Origin: Alkaliphilus transvaalensis ATCC 700919
GTDB lineage: Bacteria; Bacillota; Clostridia; Peptostreptococcales; Natronincolaceae
Length of the DNA: 64,000 nt
Reading direction: 5' to 3'
NCBI RefSeq assembly: GCF_000621485.1
Contig: NZ_JHYF01000003.1
Coordinates: forward strand, 282,589 to 346,588
Positions 54,957 to 63,910 of this stretch are shown piece after piece; the first letter of the stretch is position 1; every line of letters begins with the position of its first letter. Under the pieces are notes generated by a model that saw only the letters and a list, made by a program, of their open reading frames with translations, did no database searches and was not told where the DNA came from. Made by a program: the position numbers and the translations under genes.

Positions 54957-54976
54957 ACCGGACATTCTGTGTCCGG
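54957..54976. repeat. Second ACCGGACA palindrome
   Basis: ACCGGACATTCTGTGTCCGG repeats the arms of the 54856 hairpin with a different loop and no T tract, about 100 bp away. It lies upstream of the HTH gene at 55142 and looks more like an operator than a terminator. The rest of 54977-55141 holds only the SD AGGAGGTGAG. Confidence 0.5.
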
Positions 54977-55141
54977 GGCAAACCTAATGAAACACAGTAG
55001 TATTAAGGCATGAGTTAGCTAATTGGTAGGCCAGTAATCACTTTTAAAGTTTTGCGAAAAAGTTTTTCTAACTATGAAATGAACCTGCGTAGTTAACTCT
55101 TATTCTTAAACCACAGAGCACAGGGAGGAGGTGAGAAAGCG

Positions 55142-55474
55142 ATGGGACCAAATGAAAGACGTATGGAAATCATGGAAACTCTTTGCCATAGACGGCAAGA
55201 AACCATGGGAAATCTAGCATTTGAGTTTGGAGTCAGTGTCAGAACAATCAAGAATGATATTGATCATTTGTCGCTTTCTTACCCACTTGAAACAATCTGT
55301 GGACGTTATGGTGGAGGTGTGAGGGTGGCTGATGGTTTTTATATGAACCGAAAGTACCTAAAGCCTGTGCAGCAGGAATTACTGGAACGGTTAAGCGCGC
55401 AACTGTCCGGTGATGACCTCACTGTAATGAATAGCATCTTCAAGGATTTTGCTCTGAACAAAAAGACGGGATGA
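55142..55474 (+). CDS. DeoR/HTH_11-type DNA-binding protein
   Basis: 110 residues. The N-terminal winged helix (about 1-65: RRMEIMETLCHRRQETMGNLA, FGVSVRTIKNDIDHLS) matches HTH_11/DeoR-type domains; YGGGVRVADGFY is the wing. The C-terminal ~40 residues are helical. It begins the more GC-rich phage/ICE replication module, and small HTH proteins of this kind commonly head that module. AGGAGGTGAG precedes the ATG. Regulator of the module by position. Confidence 0.82.
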   Translation: MGPNERRMEIMETLCHRRQETMGNLAFEFGVSVRTIKNDIDHLSLSYPLETICGRYGGGVRVADGFYMNRKYLKPVQQELLERLSAQLSGDDLTVMNSIFKDFALNKKTG

Positions 55475-55502
55475 TCCCGAATGATGAAAGGATGAATAGA
55501 CG

Positions 55503-55898
55503 ATGAAGAAAATATTTGTTTGCTCTCCCTATAGAGGAGACGTTGAGAAGAACACAAAACGAGCTGCACAAGTAGCCAGAATCCTATGTGAATGTGGCTA
55601 CATGCCAGTTGTACCACATCTGTATTTTCCAAACTTCTTAAGAGAAGAGGACCAGCACGAGAGGATCCGAGGCATTGAGCTTGGCATTGAACTGATGAAA
55701 GAGTGCGATAAGATATGGCTCCTCGGTCCTGAAATTACAAGTGGAATGGAGTATGAGCTTGAAGCGGCAAAAGAGCTGAAGATTCCCGTTGTGATGTATG
55801 ACGAAGAACTGAGACAGATTAAAGCCAAAACACTACCAATTGATGATCGCGTGGATGATCGTATCCGTGAGATTCTCAAAGGCTTGAAATTAGATTAG
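55503..55898 (+). CDS. DUF4406-like nucleoside-deoxyribosyltransferase-fold protein
   Basis: 131 residues. KKIFVCSPYRGDVEKNTKRA at the N-terminus, MPVVPHLYFPNFL, and ECDKIWLLGPEITSGMEYELEAAKE with a conserved Glu near 89 fit the DUF4406/nucleoside 2-deoxyribosyltransferase-like fold common in phages. A role in nucleotide salvage or modification is possible; activity is unproven. It follows the HTH gene by 28 bp. Confidence 0.8.
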   Translation: MKKIFVCSPYRGDVEKNTKRAAQVARILCECGYMPVVPHLYFPNFLREEDQHERIRGIELGIELMKECDKIWLLGPEITSGMEYELEAAKELKIPVVMYDEELRQIKAKTLPIDDRVDDRIREILKGLKLD

Positions 55899-55913
55899 AA
55901 AGGATGGAAAGTC

Positions 55914-56198
55914 ATGAGCAAAGTTTATTTAACCCTGGCTGATGGGTTTGAAAAGTTAGCTGCTGGATATCGAGCTTTGGCTGAAGAAGGTACAAGCCCA
56001 AATCCAGTAAATGAATCACCGACTAAAGAGGAACCATCCATCGACATTGAAACGGTAAGAGCTGTTCTTGCTGAAAAAAGTCGGGATGGGAAAACCAAAG
56101 AAATCAAAGCACTTCTTATGAAGTATGATGCCGGAAAGCTTTCTGGAGTAAACCCGGAAGACTATGCCAGCCTGCTTTCTGAAGCGGAGGTCCTTTAA
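55914..56198 (+). CDS. Small phage-module protein of unknown function
   Basis: 94 residues. An N-terminal helix (LTLADGFEKLAAGYRALAEE), a Pro/Ser-rich acidic linker, and a C-terminal helical part (IETVRAVLAEKSRDGKTKEI, then LSGVNPEDYASLLSEAEVL). This small protein regularly precedes the DUF2800 gene in clostridial prophages and is sometimes labelled rRNA biogenesis protein without evidence. The stop TAA overlaps the next ATG (TAATG), so it is translationally coupled. It may assist a recombination or replication step. Confidence 0.7.
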   Translation: MSKVYLTLADGFEKLAAGYRALAEEGTSPNPVNESPTKEEPSIDIETVRAVLAEKSRDGKTKEIKALLMKYDAGKLSGVNPEDYASLLSEAEVL

Positions 56199-57325
56199 TG
56201 GGGGCACATGCCAGATTTTCTCCATCAGCGGCACACCGCAGATTGAACTGCCCTCCGTCATTGGTGCTGGAGGAACAGTTTCAAGATGAAGAATCTGGAT
56301 ATGCAGCGGAGGGTTCTGCCGGTCACGCACTGGCAGAGCACCTCATAAAAAAGCACCTGAAGGTAAGAAGCAAAAGACCAGTGTCTGATTATTATTCAGA
56401 TGACCTGCTTGAAGCGGTGGATGAGTATGTATCCTATGTCATTAATGAAATTGAAGAAGCCAAAAGGACATGTAAAGCTCCAATCTTTTCAGTAGAACAG
56501 CGGGTAGATGCATCGGAATATGTGGATGAGTGCTTTGGTACAGCTGATATGGTCATCGTCACAGACAAGGTGGCACACATCATAGATTTAAAGCTGGGTA
56601 AAGGCGTGGCAGTTTTTGCTGAAGAGAACCCACAACTGATGATTTATGGCCTTGGCATCCTGAGCATGGCTGAAATTCTATACGATGTGGAAATCGTCAG
56701 GATGACCATATTCCAACCAAGGCTCAACAATTCAAGCACATGGGACATTGCACCAGATGATCTAAAGAACTGGGGCGAAGAGGTTCTAAAACCCAGAGGA
56801 GCTATGGCTCTGATGGGGGCGGGAGATTTCAAATCAGGAAACTGGTGTCGGTTCTGTAAAGCCAGAAATCAATGTAGGGCCAGAGCAGAACAGTTTCTAG
56901 AGCTTGCCAAGTTGGAGTTTAAAGCACCGGCACTTTTGTCTGAAGAGGAAATCGCTGAAGTGTTAAAAGTCTCTGACGAGCTCTCCAAATGGGCATCTGA
57001 TGTTTATGCATATGCTCAGGAGCAAGCCATCGTTCATGGAAAAGAGTGGTCAGGCTTTAAATTGGTCGAAGGTCGAAGCAACAGAAAGTATTCCAGTGAA
57101 GAAGAAGTAGCTGAAGCTGCAATGGCAGCCGGTTACAAGGACATCTATAAAAGTTCCCTAGTGACCATAACTGAGATGGAGCGGTTAATGGGAAAGAAAG
57201 AATTCAATAAGATTCTTGGACATTTGGTGTACAAGCCACAGGGCAAGATTACCCTTGTTCCTGAATCGGACAAGAGAGAAGCAATAAACAATACTACCGC
57301 TGCGGCGGAATTTCAGGAGGATTAA
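56198..57325 (+). CDS. DUF2800 protein (Cas4/RecB-like nuclease fold)
   Basis: 375 residues. FSPSAAHRRLNCPPSLVLEE and GSAGHALAEHLI start the fold. The PD-(D/E)XK core shows as FGTADMVIVTD and HIIDLKLGKG (D...D-x-K), with a C-terminal Cys set in WCRFCKARNQCRARAE, as in Cas4/AddB Fe-S nucleases. DUF2800 is a phage recombination nuclease candidate and is usually followed by DUF2815, as here (2 bp gap). It probably processes DNA ends for phage-type recombination; this is inferred from context. Confidence 0.87.
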   Translation: MGAHARFSPSAAHRRLNCPPSLVLEEQFQDEESGYAAEGSAGHALAEHLIKKHLKVRSKRPVSDYYSDDLLEAVDEYVSYVINEIEEAKRTCKAPIFSVEQRVDASEYVDECFGTADMVIVTDKVAHIIDLKLGKGVAVFAEENPQLMIYGLGILSMAEILYDVEIVRMTIFQPRLNNSSTWDIAPDDLKNWGEEVLKPRGAMALMGAGDFKSGNWCRFCKARNQCRARAEQFLELAKLEFKAPALLSEEEIAEVLKVSDELSKWASDVYAYAQEQAIVHGKEWSGFKLVEGRSNRKYSSEEEVAEAAMAAGYKDIYKSSLVTITEMERLMGKKEFNKILGHLVYKPQGKITLVPESDKREAINNTTAAAEFQED

Positions 57326-57327
57326 TT

Positions 57328-57870
57328 ATGAACAAGAATACTGTAGCAACAAAAGTGATTGTACCATGTCGTTTTTCCTATCTGCACTGCTGGGAACCAG
57401 ATTCAGTGAATGGAGGAGATCCAAAGTATAGTGTTTCAGCCATCGTGCCAAAGAGTGATACAAAGACCATCGAAGCCATCAAAGCTGCAATCGAGCAGGC
57501 AAAGAAGGAGTCCGTTTCCAAGTGGGGCGGCAAGATTCCAACCAATCTCAAGACGCCCCTTCGTGATGGCGATATTGACCGTCCGGATGATGAAGCTTAC
57601 AAAGGCTGTTACTTCTTCAATGCCAACAGCAGACAGGCTCCTCAAGTGGTGGATAGCAAGGTGCAGCCGATTCTGGACCAGAGTGAAGTTTACTCCGGAT
57701 GTTATGGTCGCATCAGTGTTACCTTCTATGGTTACAACTCAAACGGTAATCGAGGTGTAGCAGCAGGACTTGGAAATATCCAGAAGCTGAAGGACGGAGA
57801 AGCTCTGGGCGGACGTTCAAAAGCGGCGGATGAGTTTAGCACAGTCGAAGAAGATGACTTCTTAGAATAG
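57328..57870 (+). CDS. DUF2815 protein (probable ssDNA-binding protein)
   Basis: 180 residues. KVIVPCRFSYLHCWEP, KYSVSAIVPKSDTKTI and the beta-rich YGRISVTFYGYNSNGNRGVA segment are typical of DUF2815, regarded as phage single-strand annealing or binding proteins. The acidic C-terminus (STVEEDDFLE) resembles the protein-interaction tail of SSBs. GGAGGATT precedes the ATG, and the gene is coupled to DUF2800. Confidence 0.85.
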   Translation: MNKNTVATKVIVPCRFSYLHCWEPDSVNGGDPKYSVSAIVPKSDTKTIEAIKAAIEQAKKESVSKWGGKIPTNLKTPLRDGDIDRPDDEAYKGCYFFNANSRQAPQVVDSKVQPILDQSEVYSGCYGRISVTFYGYNSNGNRGVAAGLGNIQKLKDGEALGGRSKAADEFSTVEEDDFLE

Positions 57871-57931
57871 TAAGGCATATGGGCGGTGGGAAACTGCCGC
57901 CCTTTATATAAGGTCTTGAAAGGATGATTTA

Positions 57932-59875
57932 ATGAATGGAAAACTACTCAGCATCGATATAGAAACCTATTCGAGTGTGGACCTAACCAAGTGCGGCGTT
58001 TATGCCTATGTGGATAGTCCAGACTTTACCATATTACTTCTCGCCTATGCCTTCGATGAGGATGAAACAAGCATTGTGGATCTGGCTTGTGGTGAGGAAA
58101 TCCCGGATGAAGTTATATCTGCCATAACGGATGACGGTGTAATCAAGACAGCTTTTAACGCAGCCTTTGAGAGAGTGTGTTTATCAAAATACCTGGGTGT
58201 GAAGTTAACCTCCAAAGCATGGCAATGTACTGCTGTTCAAGCATCTCTACTTGCTCTACCCCTATCTCTAGAGGGCGTCGGTGAAGTACTAAACATTCAA
58301 AGAAAGAAGCTGAAGGAAGGGACGGACCTGGTTAGGTACTTCTCGCTACCATGCAAACCAACTAAGGCAAATGGTGGAAGGAAGCGGAACCTGCCCGAGC
58401 ATGACAGGGAAAAGTGGGAACGCTTCAAAGCCTATTGTATTCGAGATGTGGATGCTGAACGTGAAATCCGCTACAAACTTCGAAAGTACCCCATCCCTGA
58501 AAATGAGCTGGTGCTATATCAGCTGGATCAGGAAATCAATGATCGTGGCGTATTGGTAGACCTGGATATGGTGTCAAAGGCAGTTGAATGTGACCTGATG
58601 TATAAGGACCATATGACAGCCAAAGCTTATGAGCTCACTGGTCTTGAGAATCCAAACTCCGTAAGTCAAGTAAAAGAGTGGCTTTCAGATCGAGGGATTG
58701 AAGCTCAAAGCCTTGATAAGAAAACGGTAAAAGGACTCGTAGAGGAAACAGATGGAGAAGTATTAGAGGTATTGAAGCTCAGACTGCTCATGGCTAAAAC
58801 CTCAGTGAAAAAGTATGAAGCAATTGAGAGATCAGTATCAAAGGATGGAAGGGTTCATGGACTACTCCAATTCTACGGGGCAAATAGAACCGGGCGATGG
58901 GCAGGAAGGCTTGTGCAAGTACAAAACCTCCCTCAAAACCATCTACCAGATTTGGAACTGGCCAGATTGCTCATCAAAGAAGGACGTTTTGAAGATGTTG
59001 AGCTGTTTTATGATTCTGTTCCTGGGGTTTTGTCAGAACTCATCAGAACAGCCTTTGTGCCAAAACCTGGCACACGGTTTATCGTAGCAGACTTCTCAGC
59101 CATCGAAGCGAGAGTGCTTGCTTGGCTGTCAGGGGAGAATTGGAGACTTGAGGTATTCGAGAGTCACGGAAAAATCTATGAAGCTTCAGCATCGGCAATG
59201 TTCAATGTGCCCATTGAGGAAATTGATAAGGGCAGTCCACTAAGGCAAAAAGGTAAAATCGCTGAGCTGGCCTTAGGCTATGGCGGATCCGTTGGTGCAC
59301 TGACGTCAATGGGTGCTTTGGATATGGGGCTGACAGAAGATGAGCTGCCTCAACTGGTCAATCAGTGGAGAAATGCCAATCCCCATATCACAAAATTCTG
59401 GTGGGAAGTTGATGTGGCAGCCATTAAAGCGGTCAGGGAGAAACGGGAGACTGTGGTCGGTAAAGTGTGTTTTAACTACATGTCAGGGATCCTGTTCGTT
59501 GCTCTACCCTCTGGCAGAAAGCTCTCCTACATTAAACCAAGACTTGAAATCAATCGATTTGGTAGGGAAGGTTTGACCTACGAGGGCATCGGTGAGAGCA
59601 GAAAATGGATGCGGATTGATACCTATGGACCAAAACTGGTGGAAAACATCGTGCAAGCAACAAGTCGTGACCTTCTGGCTTTAGCCATGCTAAGGCTTCG
59701 AAATAAAGGCTTTGAGATAGTCATGCATGTGCATGATGAAGCTGTACTGGAAGTACCTGATGGTGAATCAAGTGTTGATGAAGTATGTGAAATCATGGCC
59801 ATCGCACCAGAATGGGCAAAAGGATTGCCGCTTCGAGCTGATGGTTATGAATGCGACTTTTATAAGAAATCATGA
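57932..59875 (+). CDS. Phage-type DNA polymerase (family A)
   Basis: 647 residues. A 3'-5' exonuclease domain opens with LLSIDIETYSSVDL (DxE metal site) and has IRDVDAERE-type late motifs. The polymerase domain has GANRTGRWAGRLVQVQNLPQ, motif A FIVADFSAIEARVLAWLSG with catalytic Asp near residue 387, the O-helix RQKGKIAELALGYGG, and motif C MHVHDEAVLEVP. It is the polymerase of clostridial prophage/ICE replication modules. The stop codon lies inside a 20-bp palindrome (59866-59885). The helicase and VRR-nuclease genes that usually follow are not seen, because the recombinase element lies directly downstream. Confidence 0.93.
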   Translation: MNGKLLSIDIETYSSVDLTKCGVYAYVDSPDFTILLLAYAFDEDETSIVDLACGEEIPDEVISAITDDGVIKTAFNAAFERVCLSKYLGVKLTSKAWQCTAVQASLLALPLSLEGVGEVLNIQRKKLKEGTDLVRYFSLPCKPTKANGGRKRNLPEHDREKWERFKAYCIRDVDAEREIRYKLRKYPIPENELVLYQLDQEINDRGVLVDLDMVSKAVECDLMYKDHMTAKAYELTGLENPNSVSQVKEWLSDRGIEAQSLDKKTVKGLVEETDGEVLEVLKLRLLMAKTSVKKYEAIERSVSKDGRVHGLLQFYGANRTGRWAGRLVQVQNLPQNHLPDLELARLLIKEGRFEDVELFYDSVPGVLSELIRTAFVPKPGTRFIVADFSAIEARVLAWLSGENWRLEVFESHGKIYEASASAMFNVPIEEIDKGSPLRQKGKIAELALGYGGSVGALTSMGALDMGLTEDELPQLVNQWRNANPHITKFWWEVDVAAIKAVREKRETVVGKVCFNYMSGILFVALPSGRKLSYIKPRLEINRFGREGLTYEGIGESRKWMRIDTYGPKLVENIVQATSRDLLALAMLRLRNKGFEIVMHVHDEAVLEVPDGESSVDEVCEIMAIAPEWAKGLPLRADGYECDFYKKS

Positions 59876-59885
59876 ATTCATGATT
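59866..59885. repeat. 20-bp palindrome across the polymerase stop codon
   Basis: AAATCATGA-ATTCATGATTT reads the same on both strands and is followed by TTTA. It may be a weak terminator, a recombinase target or an operator. Confidence 0.5.
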
Positions 59886-59891
59886 TTTTAT

Positions 59892-59974
59892 ATTATCATC
59901 AGGTTTACATTATCCTCAACAAATACAAAATTCTTTGAAATTCCAAATGTTTTTCTGCAAATGTTGAGGATAAA
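59892..59974. repeat. Left terminus of the recombinase-trio element
   Basis: The outer 29 bp (59892-59920) contain two direct copies of a 12-mer: ATTATCATCAGG, 5-bp spacer, ATTATCCTCAAC. An inverted third copy, GTTGAGGATAA, lies at 59963-59973. The reverse complement of the right terminus matches the outer 29 bp at 26 positions. Confidence 0.82.
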
Positions 59975-59978
59975 AAAT

Positions 59979-61004
59979 CTATTTCAATCCACAGAGACGA
60001 GCCAGTTCTTCTTCATCACTTTCCCACAAAGGTTGTTCTGTAGCATCAGCTGGCATATTAACCTTATTCAATGCCTCGCGCATTTGATCGAGGGATGGGA
60101 TTGCGTAAATTTTGGTAGTTTCAACACTGGAATGTCCAAGAATTTTTGAAATCATAATTGAATCCACACCATCTTGATACAAATGTGTAGCACGTTCTGC
60201 ACGAAGCAAATGAGGATAAACCCTGTCAGGCATGTCTGGGCAGGAGTTTCTTGCAGCATCTGCATATTTCTGGACAATGCGTTCAACTGTACCAGTAGAA
60301 ATTCTACCAGTGTTACCTTTAATAATTGTGTAAAACAATACATGGTCTGGGTCTTTGGTATCTGAATGGTAAATTGATTTATACAGCTTTAGATGTTCTG
60401 CTGTCTTTTCTGTTATAGCCACAGATCGTTCCTTATTGCCTTTGCCATGTACATGTATGGATAAAGTGTCAAGATTTACATCGTTGATATGAAGCCCTGT
60501 CAGTTCACTGACCCTGATTGCAGAATCATAGAGAAGAATCATGATTGTGCGATCACGAATACCGATTTTTGTATTCTTAGGTTCTGAAAATAGAGCATTT
60601 AAGGCTTCTTTAGAGAGAAGAATCTTTTCCCTCTTTGGAACCCTCATGCTAGGAACTTTTGATACCTGCAAAGCAATAGATTGTAATGACACATCGTTAT
60701 CAGATGCATACTGCACATAATTCTTTATCGCTGCCAGCCGTACATTACAGGTGGCCGGAGAATTTCCATGTTCTTTCAAGTAGGCACAATATTCTAGAAG
60801 CAACTCACGAGTACAGTCAGTAAAAGTTAGTTTTGAAATAGAAATATTCTTTACTTTGAATAAATATTTTCTAAACGCAGACAGAGAATCTTTATAGGAA
60901 CGTATAGTTTCTGGACTACGCCCCAACTGCTTGGGAAGATAATTCTCGAGATATTGCAGGGTCATTGAGAAGAAAATTTTTGTATCAGTTATCTTTTTTT
61001 TCAT
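59979..61004 (-). CDS. Tyrosine recombinase, third gene of the trio
   Basis: 341 residues, minus strand. A SAM-like N-terminal core-binding domain (about 10-115) precedes the catalytic domain. Catalytic residues: Arg in DSAIRVSELTGL, Lys in HGKGNKERSV, H265 and R268 in HLLRAERATHL, H291 in LGH, and nucleophile Y300 in TKIYAIPSLDQ. A complete set, so probably active. SD GGAGGTGAA precedes the ATG, within the end of the middle gene, which it overlaps by 20 bp. Confidence 0.92.
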   Translation of the reverse strand: MKKKITDTKIFFSMTLQYLENYLPKQLGRSPETIRSYKDSLSAFRKYLFKVKNISISKLTFTDCTRELLLEYCAYLKEHGNSPATCNVRLAAIKNYVQYASDNDVSLQSIALQVSKVPSMRVPKREKILLSKEALNALFSEPKNTKIGIRDRTIMILLYDSAIRVSELTGLHINDVNLDTLSIHVHGKGNKERSVAITEKTAEHLKLYKSIYHSDTKDPDHVLFYTIIKGNTGRISTGTVERIVQKYADAARNSCPDMPDRVYPHLLRAERATHLYQDGVDSIMISKILGHSSVETTKIYAIPSLDQMREALNKVNMPADATEQPLWESDEEELARLCGLK

Positions 61005-61974
61005 TGAAGTTCACCTCCGGAATTACTAAGCCTGATGTTTTATCTTTGGCATGAATGATTTTGAAACTTTCAGCTACCTGATGATAGTAATAAAGAGATT
61101 CCTGGATGTTGGCATGTCCTAAAAACTTACTAAGGTATGGAAGCTTTGTCTCAATATTTTCACCATCCTCCATCCAGCTATTTAGACGGTCAACAACAAA
61201 TGTATGTCGAAATGACTTGATTGTTGGAGGATTGCTATTTCTGGAGTAAGGTGTATCAGTCCATGCTCTTAAAAAGTAGTCTCTTACTGAAACATCGCTC
61301 AGATGATTATCTTCCTTTGTTCCAGGAAAAACCCAATTTGTGTCAGGACGTTCGTTCTGGATATAAGCACGATATTTTTTTAGCATGTCGATGATGTCAT
61401 CAGTAAGCCACAGAATACGATCCTTGTCACCTTTGGATTGAAGGATGCGAAGAGTTCCTGCTTCTAAATCAAGGCACTCCCATATGAGCTGTAAAGGCTC
61501 ATTAAGACGCATCCCGCAGCAGTAGTAAAGCCTAAAAAGGACTTTGCATTCATTGAGAAGCCTCACTCCATAGGATTGTCTAACAGGTTCAAGATTGTCA
61601 AGATTTTCAAAGAATGCCAGCAACTCATCACCAGTAAAAACGTGTGCTTCAGATATTTCTTTAGATTGAAATAACTTTGGAATATATGCGTCTGTTCCAA
61701 GCGAAATCAGGTATTTTGAAAGCTGGCGAAGTACGCTCACTCTTATGTTTCTGGCATTCAATCCTTCGGTAGAACGCTGCATGGACCATGCATCTGCAAG
61801 TTTTTTCGTAACTGTGGAGGATGTAAAATCATGCTTAAGGCAAAAATTGTCAAGTTCCTTCAATACATTTTCAGTTGATGCATATGAGTAGCCACATGCA
61901 CGTTTTTCGTCGATCAGGCCCTTGATGACCGGAGCCAAAGTGCTATAAAAGTCATAGTTGCGTTGTATTTTCAT
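60985..61974 (-). CDS. Tyrosine recombinase, second gene of the trio
   Basis: 329 residues, minus strand. Catalytic-domain features: Arg in CGMRLNEPLQL, Lys in QSKGDKDRI, K253 and R256 in KSFRHTFVV, H287 in LGHANIQ and Tyr near 295-297 (SLYYYHQ). The usual first His of HxxR is Lys here, a substitution tolerated in some family members. It starts 1 bp after the upstream gene's stop and its end overlaps the third gene, so all three are translationally coupled. It is likely to act together with the other two. Confidence 0.9.
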   Translation of the reverse strand: MKIQRNYDFYSTLAPVIKGLIDEKRACGYSYASTENVLKELDNFCLKHDFTSSTVTKKLADAWSMQRSTEGLNARNIRVSVLRQLSKYLISLGTDAYIPKLFQSKEISEAHVFTGDELLAFFENLDNLEPVRQSYGVRLLNECKVLFRLYYCCGMRLNEPLQLIWECLDLEAGTLRILQSKGDKDRILWLTDDIIDMLKKYRAYIQNERPDTNWVFPGTKEDNHLSDVSVRDYFLRAWTDTPYSRNSNPPTIKSFRHTFVVDRLNSWMEDGENIETKLPYLSKFLGHANIQESLYYYHQVAESFKIIHAKDKTSGLVIPEVNFNEKKDN

Positions 61975-61975
61975 C

Positions 61976-63862
61976 CTATTTCACCGTCCTTTTAAGGGGA
62001 AGACAGCATGATCGAATGCCTTCTTCATCGACTGAGAGATATCGGTTAACTGTATCAATAGTAGAGTGGCCAAGAGAATCCTTAATGGTGTCACTCCCGA
62101 TGCCTGCTGATAATAACCTCGTTGCAAATGTTCTTCTTAAGATATGGAAGGAATGCTTTTCACCATTGAAAACTCTTTCTATAGCAGTATTACAGGCTGA
62201 ACGATTTGCATTTCCATATGGTGCGCGCTGAGACAAGAAAATATAGTCTGAGTTACTATTGGGTCTTCCATATTTTAAGTATTGAAAGATGCTGTTTCCG
62301 ACTGCTACAGGCATTGGAAGGATCAATGGACGGTATGTTTTCTGCTGGGTAATCGCTATTGTCTGATGCTTCCAGTCGATATTGGAAAAACGTAGATTAA
62401 TTACATCAATTCCTCGTAGTCCCATGAGAAGTCCAATTATTAGCATTGCACTGTCACGCAATTCCAACGGTGTACGTGCATTGTTACGATACGTATAGAT
62501 GTTTTGAATTTCATCATTTGAAAGAATTTCTACGATTTTACGAGATTGTCCACGTTGTGATGGAAATGATCTGACCAAATCCTGTTCTGTATATTTTTTC
62601 TCAAACAAATATTGCAGGAACTGTCGAATTGAGTAAGCATAATTATTCTTTTTATTGGACGATTTTTGGGCTGTTGTAATGTTGTAAGCCTTAACAAGCT
62701 GTGGCGTAAGTTCTGAAATTGAAGTAAGTCCCTGGCTCTGCAAATAAAGCAAGAAAGAAATACTGGCAGACTTATGGCGGCTGATTGTATTGGCAGATAA
62801 TCCGTCCTTTTCTTTTTCAGAAACAAACTCTTGAAGAAGATTTCTGCCCCAGACCGCTAGAGATGTTACTATTCCAGGTTGTGCAATAACCGGAGGAATA
62901 CTCTGAAGAAAAGTATCCCCACACTCAATAAAGCTCTTTAGCACATGAAAGCAACGGTATCGCATTGGACCCACACGAAAATCACTTGAAAAGGAATCCA
63001 TTGACTTCAGCCAGTAATCAGCAACGGCGGGTGTGTAGTCAAGATTCAATTCACTGGCAACGATATAAAACATTTGAAAATAAGCCAAGTAATTGCTTCT
63101 AAGAGCTTTAGGCTCGAAATGGTAGATTTCTTCAAGAGACTTAATAAGATCTTGACATCGCTCCAGAAAAGTTTCAGGTGATAACCGGAATTCGCTCACT
63201 TTGGCATTTGTTTCAGAAATGCTTGCGATAGAGATGTTTTTTAACGCAAATCCAGCTGCTTTAGCTTGTACAGGTGCAGTAAGTGCAAAAGGCCTATGTT
63301 TAGGAATAAATCCTTGGTTAGCTAAAAATTGCAGAAAGTATCTGACAGAGTAGGTACAGATATATTTGTCACCTATAGAGTCTGCATATTCATGGTATTT
63401 GGAAATGACTGGAACTGTAATTCCTACAGGATCGTAAATATCATTGTTTACAAGGAAAGTTGCAAAGCTTGTACAGTGAATGATTTGGTCTCTGGTTGCT
63501 CGGTGCTTCAGTCGGGTTAAAAGATCTTCTTTATATTTAATCAGTATTGTCTGCCAGCTTTCTGGAAGACGGTCAAAAGAAGTTTCATAATACTTGTAAT
63601 CACCAGTGATTTTTCCAAGAGTCATGACATCATTAAATTCATACACAGCACGTCTCATTCTAAAGAAAGTTTGCTTATCTCTGGACTCTATATTCAAGTT
63701 GAGCCAATGCAGGGCTTCATCATGACTATAGGAAATATTGTTTTGCTCAAGGTGTCGTCGCAGGGAATTAATTGCAGCCATCTTTCCGACGTTAATGACA
63801 TGACCGTTATCAATCCAGCATTGTTTAATTAAGATAACACCTTCATCGTAAGTTAGTTTCAT
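61976..63862 (-). CDS. Large tyrosine recombinase, first gene of the trio
   Basis: 628 residues, nearly twice the usual size. The N-terminal ~300 residues are an extra region of helices I do not recognise. A core-binding domain (about 330-430) precedes the catalytic domain. Catalytic residues: Arg in MGLRGIDVINL, Lys in QQKTYRP, H573 and R576 in FHILRRTFATRL, H599 in LGHSTID, Y608 in NRYLSVD. Size and layout resemble TnpB of Tn554. AGGAGG precedes the ATG, and an inverted repeat TTGAGA-N6-TCTCAA (63889-63906) lies in its promoter region. Confidence 0.9.
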   Translation of the reverse strand: MKLTYDEGVILIKQCWIDNGHVINVGKMAAINSLRRHLEQNNISYSHDEALHWLNLNIESRDKQTFFRMRRAVYEFNDVMTLGKITGDYKYYETSFDRLPESWQTILIKYKEDLLTRLKHRATRDQIIHCTSFATFLVNNDIYDPVGITVPVISKYHEYADSIGDKYICTYSVRYFLQFLANQGFIPKHRPFALTAPVQAKAAGFALKNISIASISETNAKVSEFRLSPETFLERCQDLIKSLEEIYHFEPKALRSNYLAYFQMFYIVASELNLDYTPAVADYWLKSMDSFSSDFRVGPMRYRCFHVLKSFIECGDTFLQSIPPVIAQPGIVTSLAVWGRNLLQEFVSEKEKDGLSANTISRHKSASISFLLYLQSQGLTSISELTPQLVKAYNITTAQKSSNKKNNYAYSIRQFLQYLFEKKYTEQDLVRSFPSQRGQSRKIVEILSNDEIQNIYTYRNNARTPLELRDSAMLIIGLLMGLRGIDVINLRFSNIDWKHQTIAITQQKTYRPLILPMPVAVGNSIFQYLKYGRPNSNSDYIFLSQRAPYGNANRSACNTAIERVFNGEKHSFHILRRTFATRLLSAGIGSDTIKDSLGHSTIDTVNRYLSVDEEGIRSCCLPLKRTVK

Positions 63863-63910
63863 AGTTTTTTCCTCCTGTTTTTATATTTTTGAGAAACACG
63901 TCTCAATAAT

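Noticed and set aside
59727..60149. 140-codon open frame running from the polymerase end into the recombinase element
   Set aside because: It is out of frame with the polymerase gene, antisense to a recombinase, and crosses the element's left terminus.
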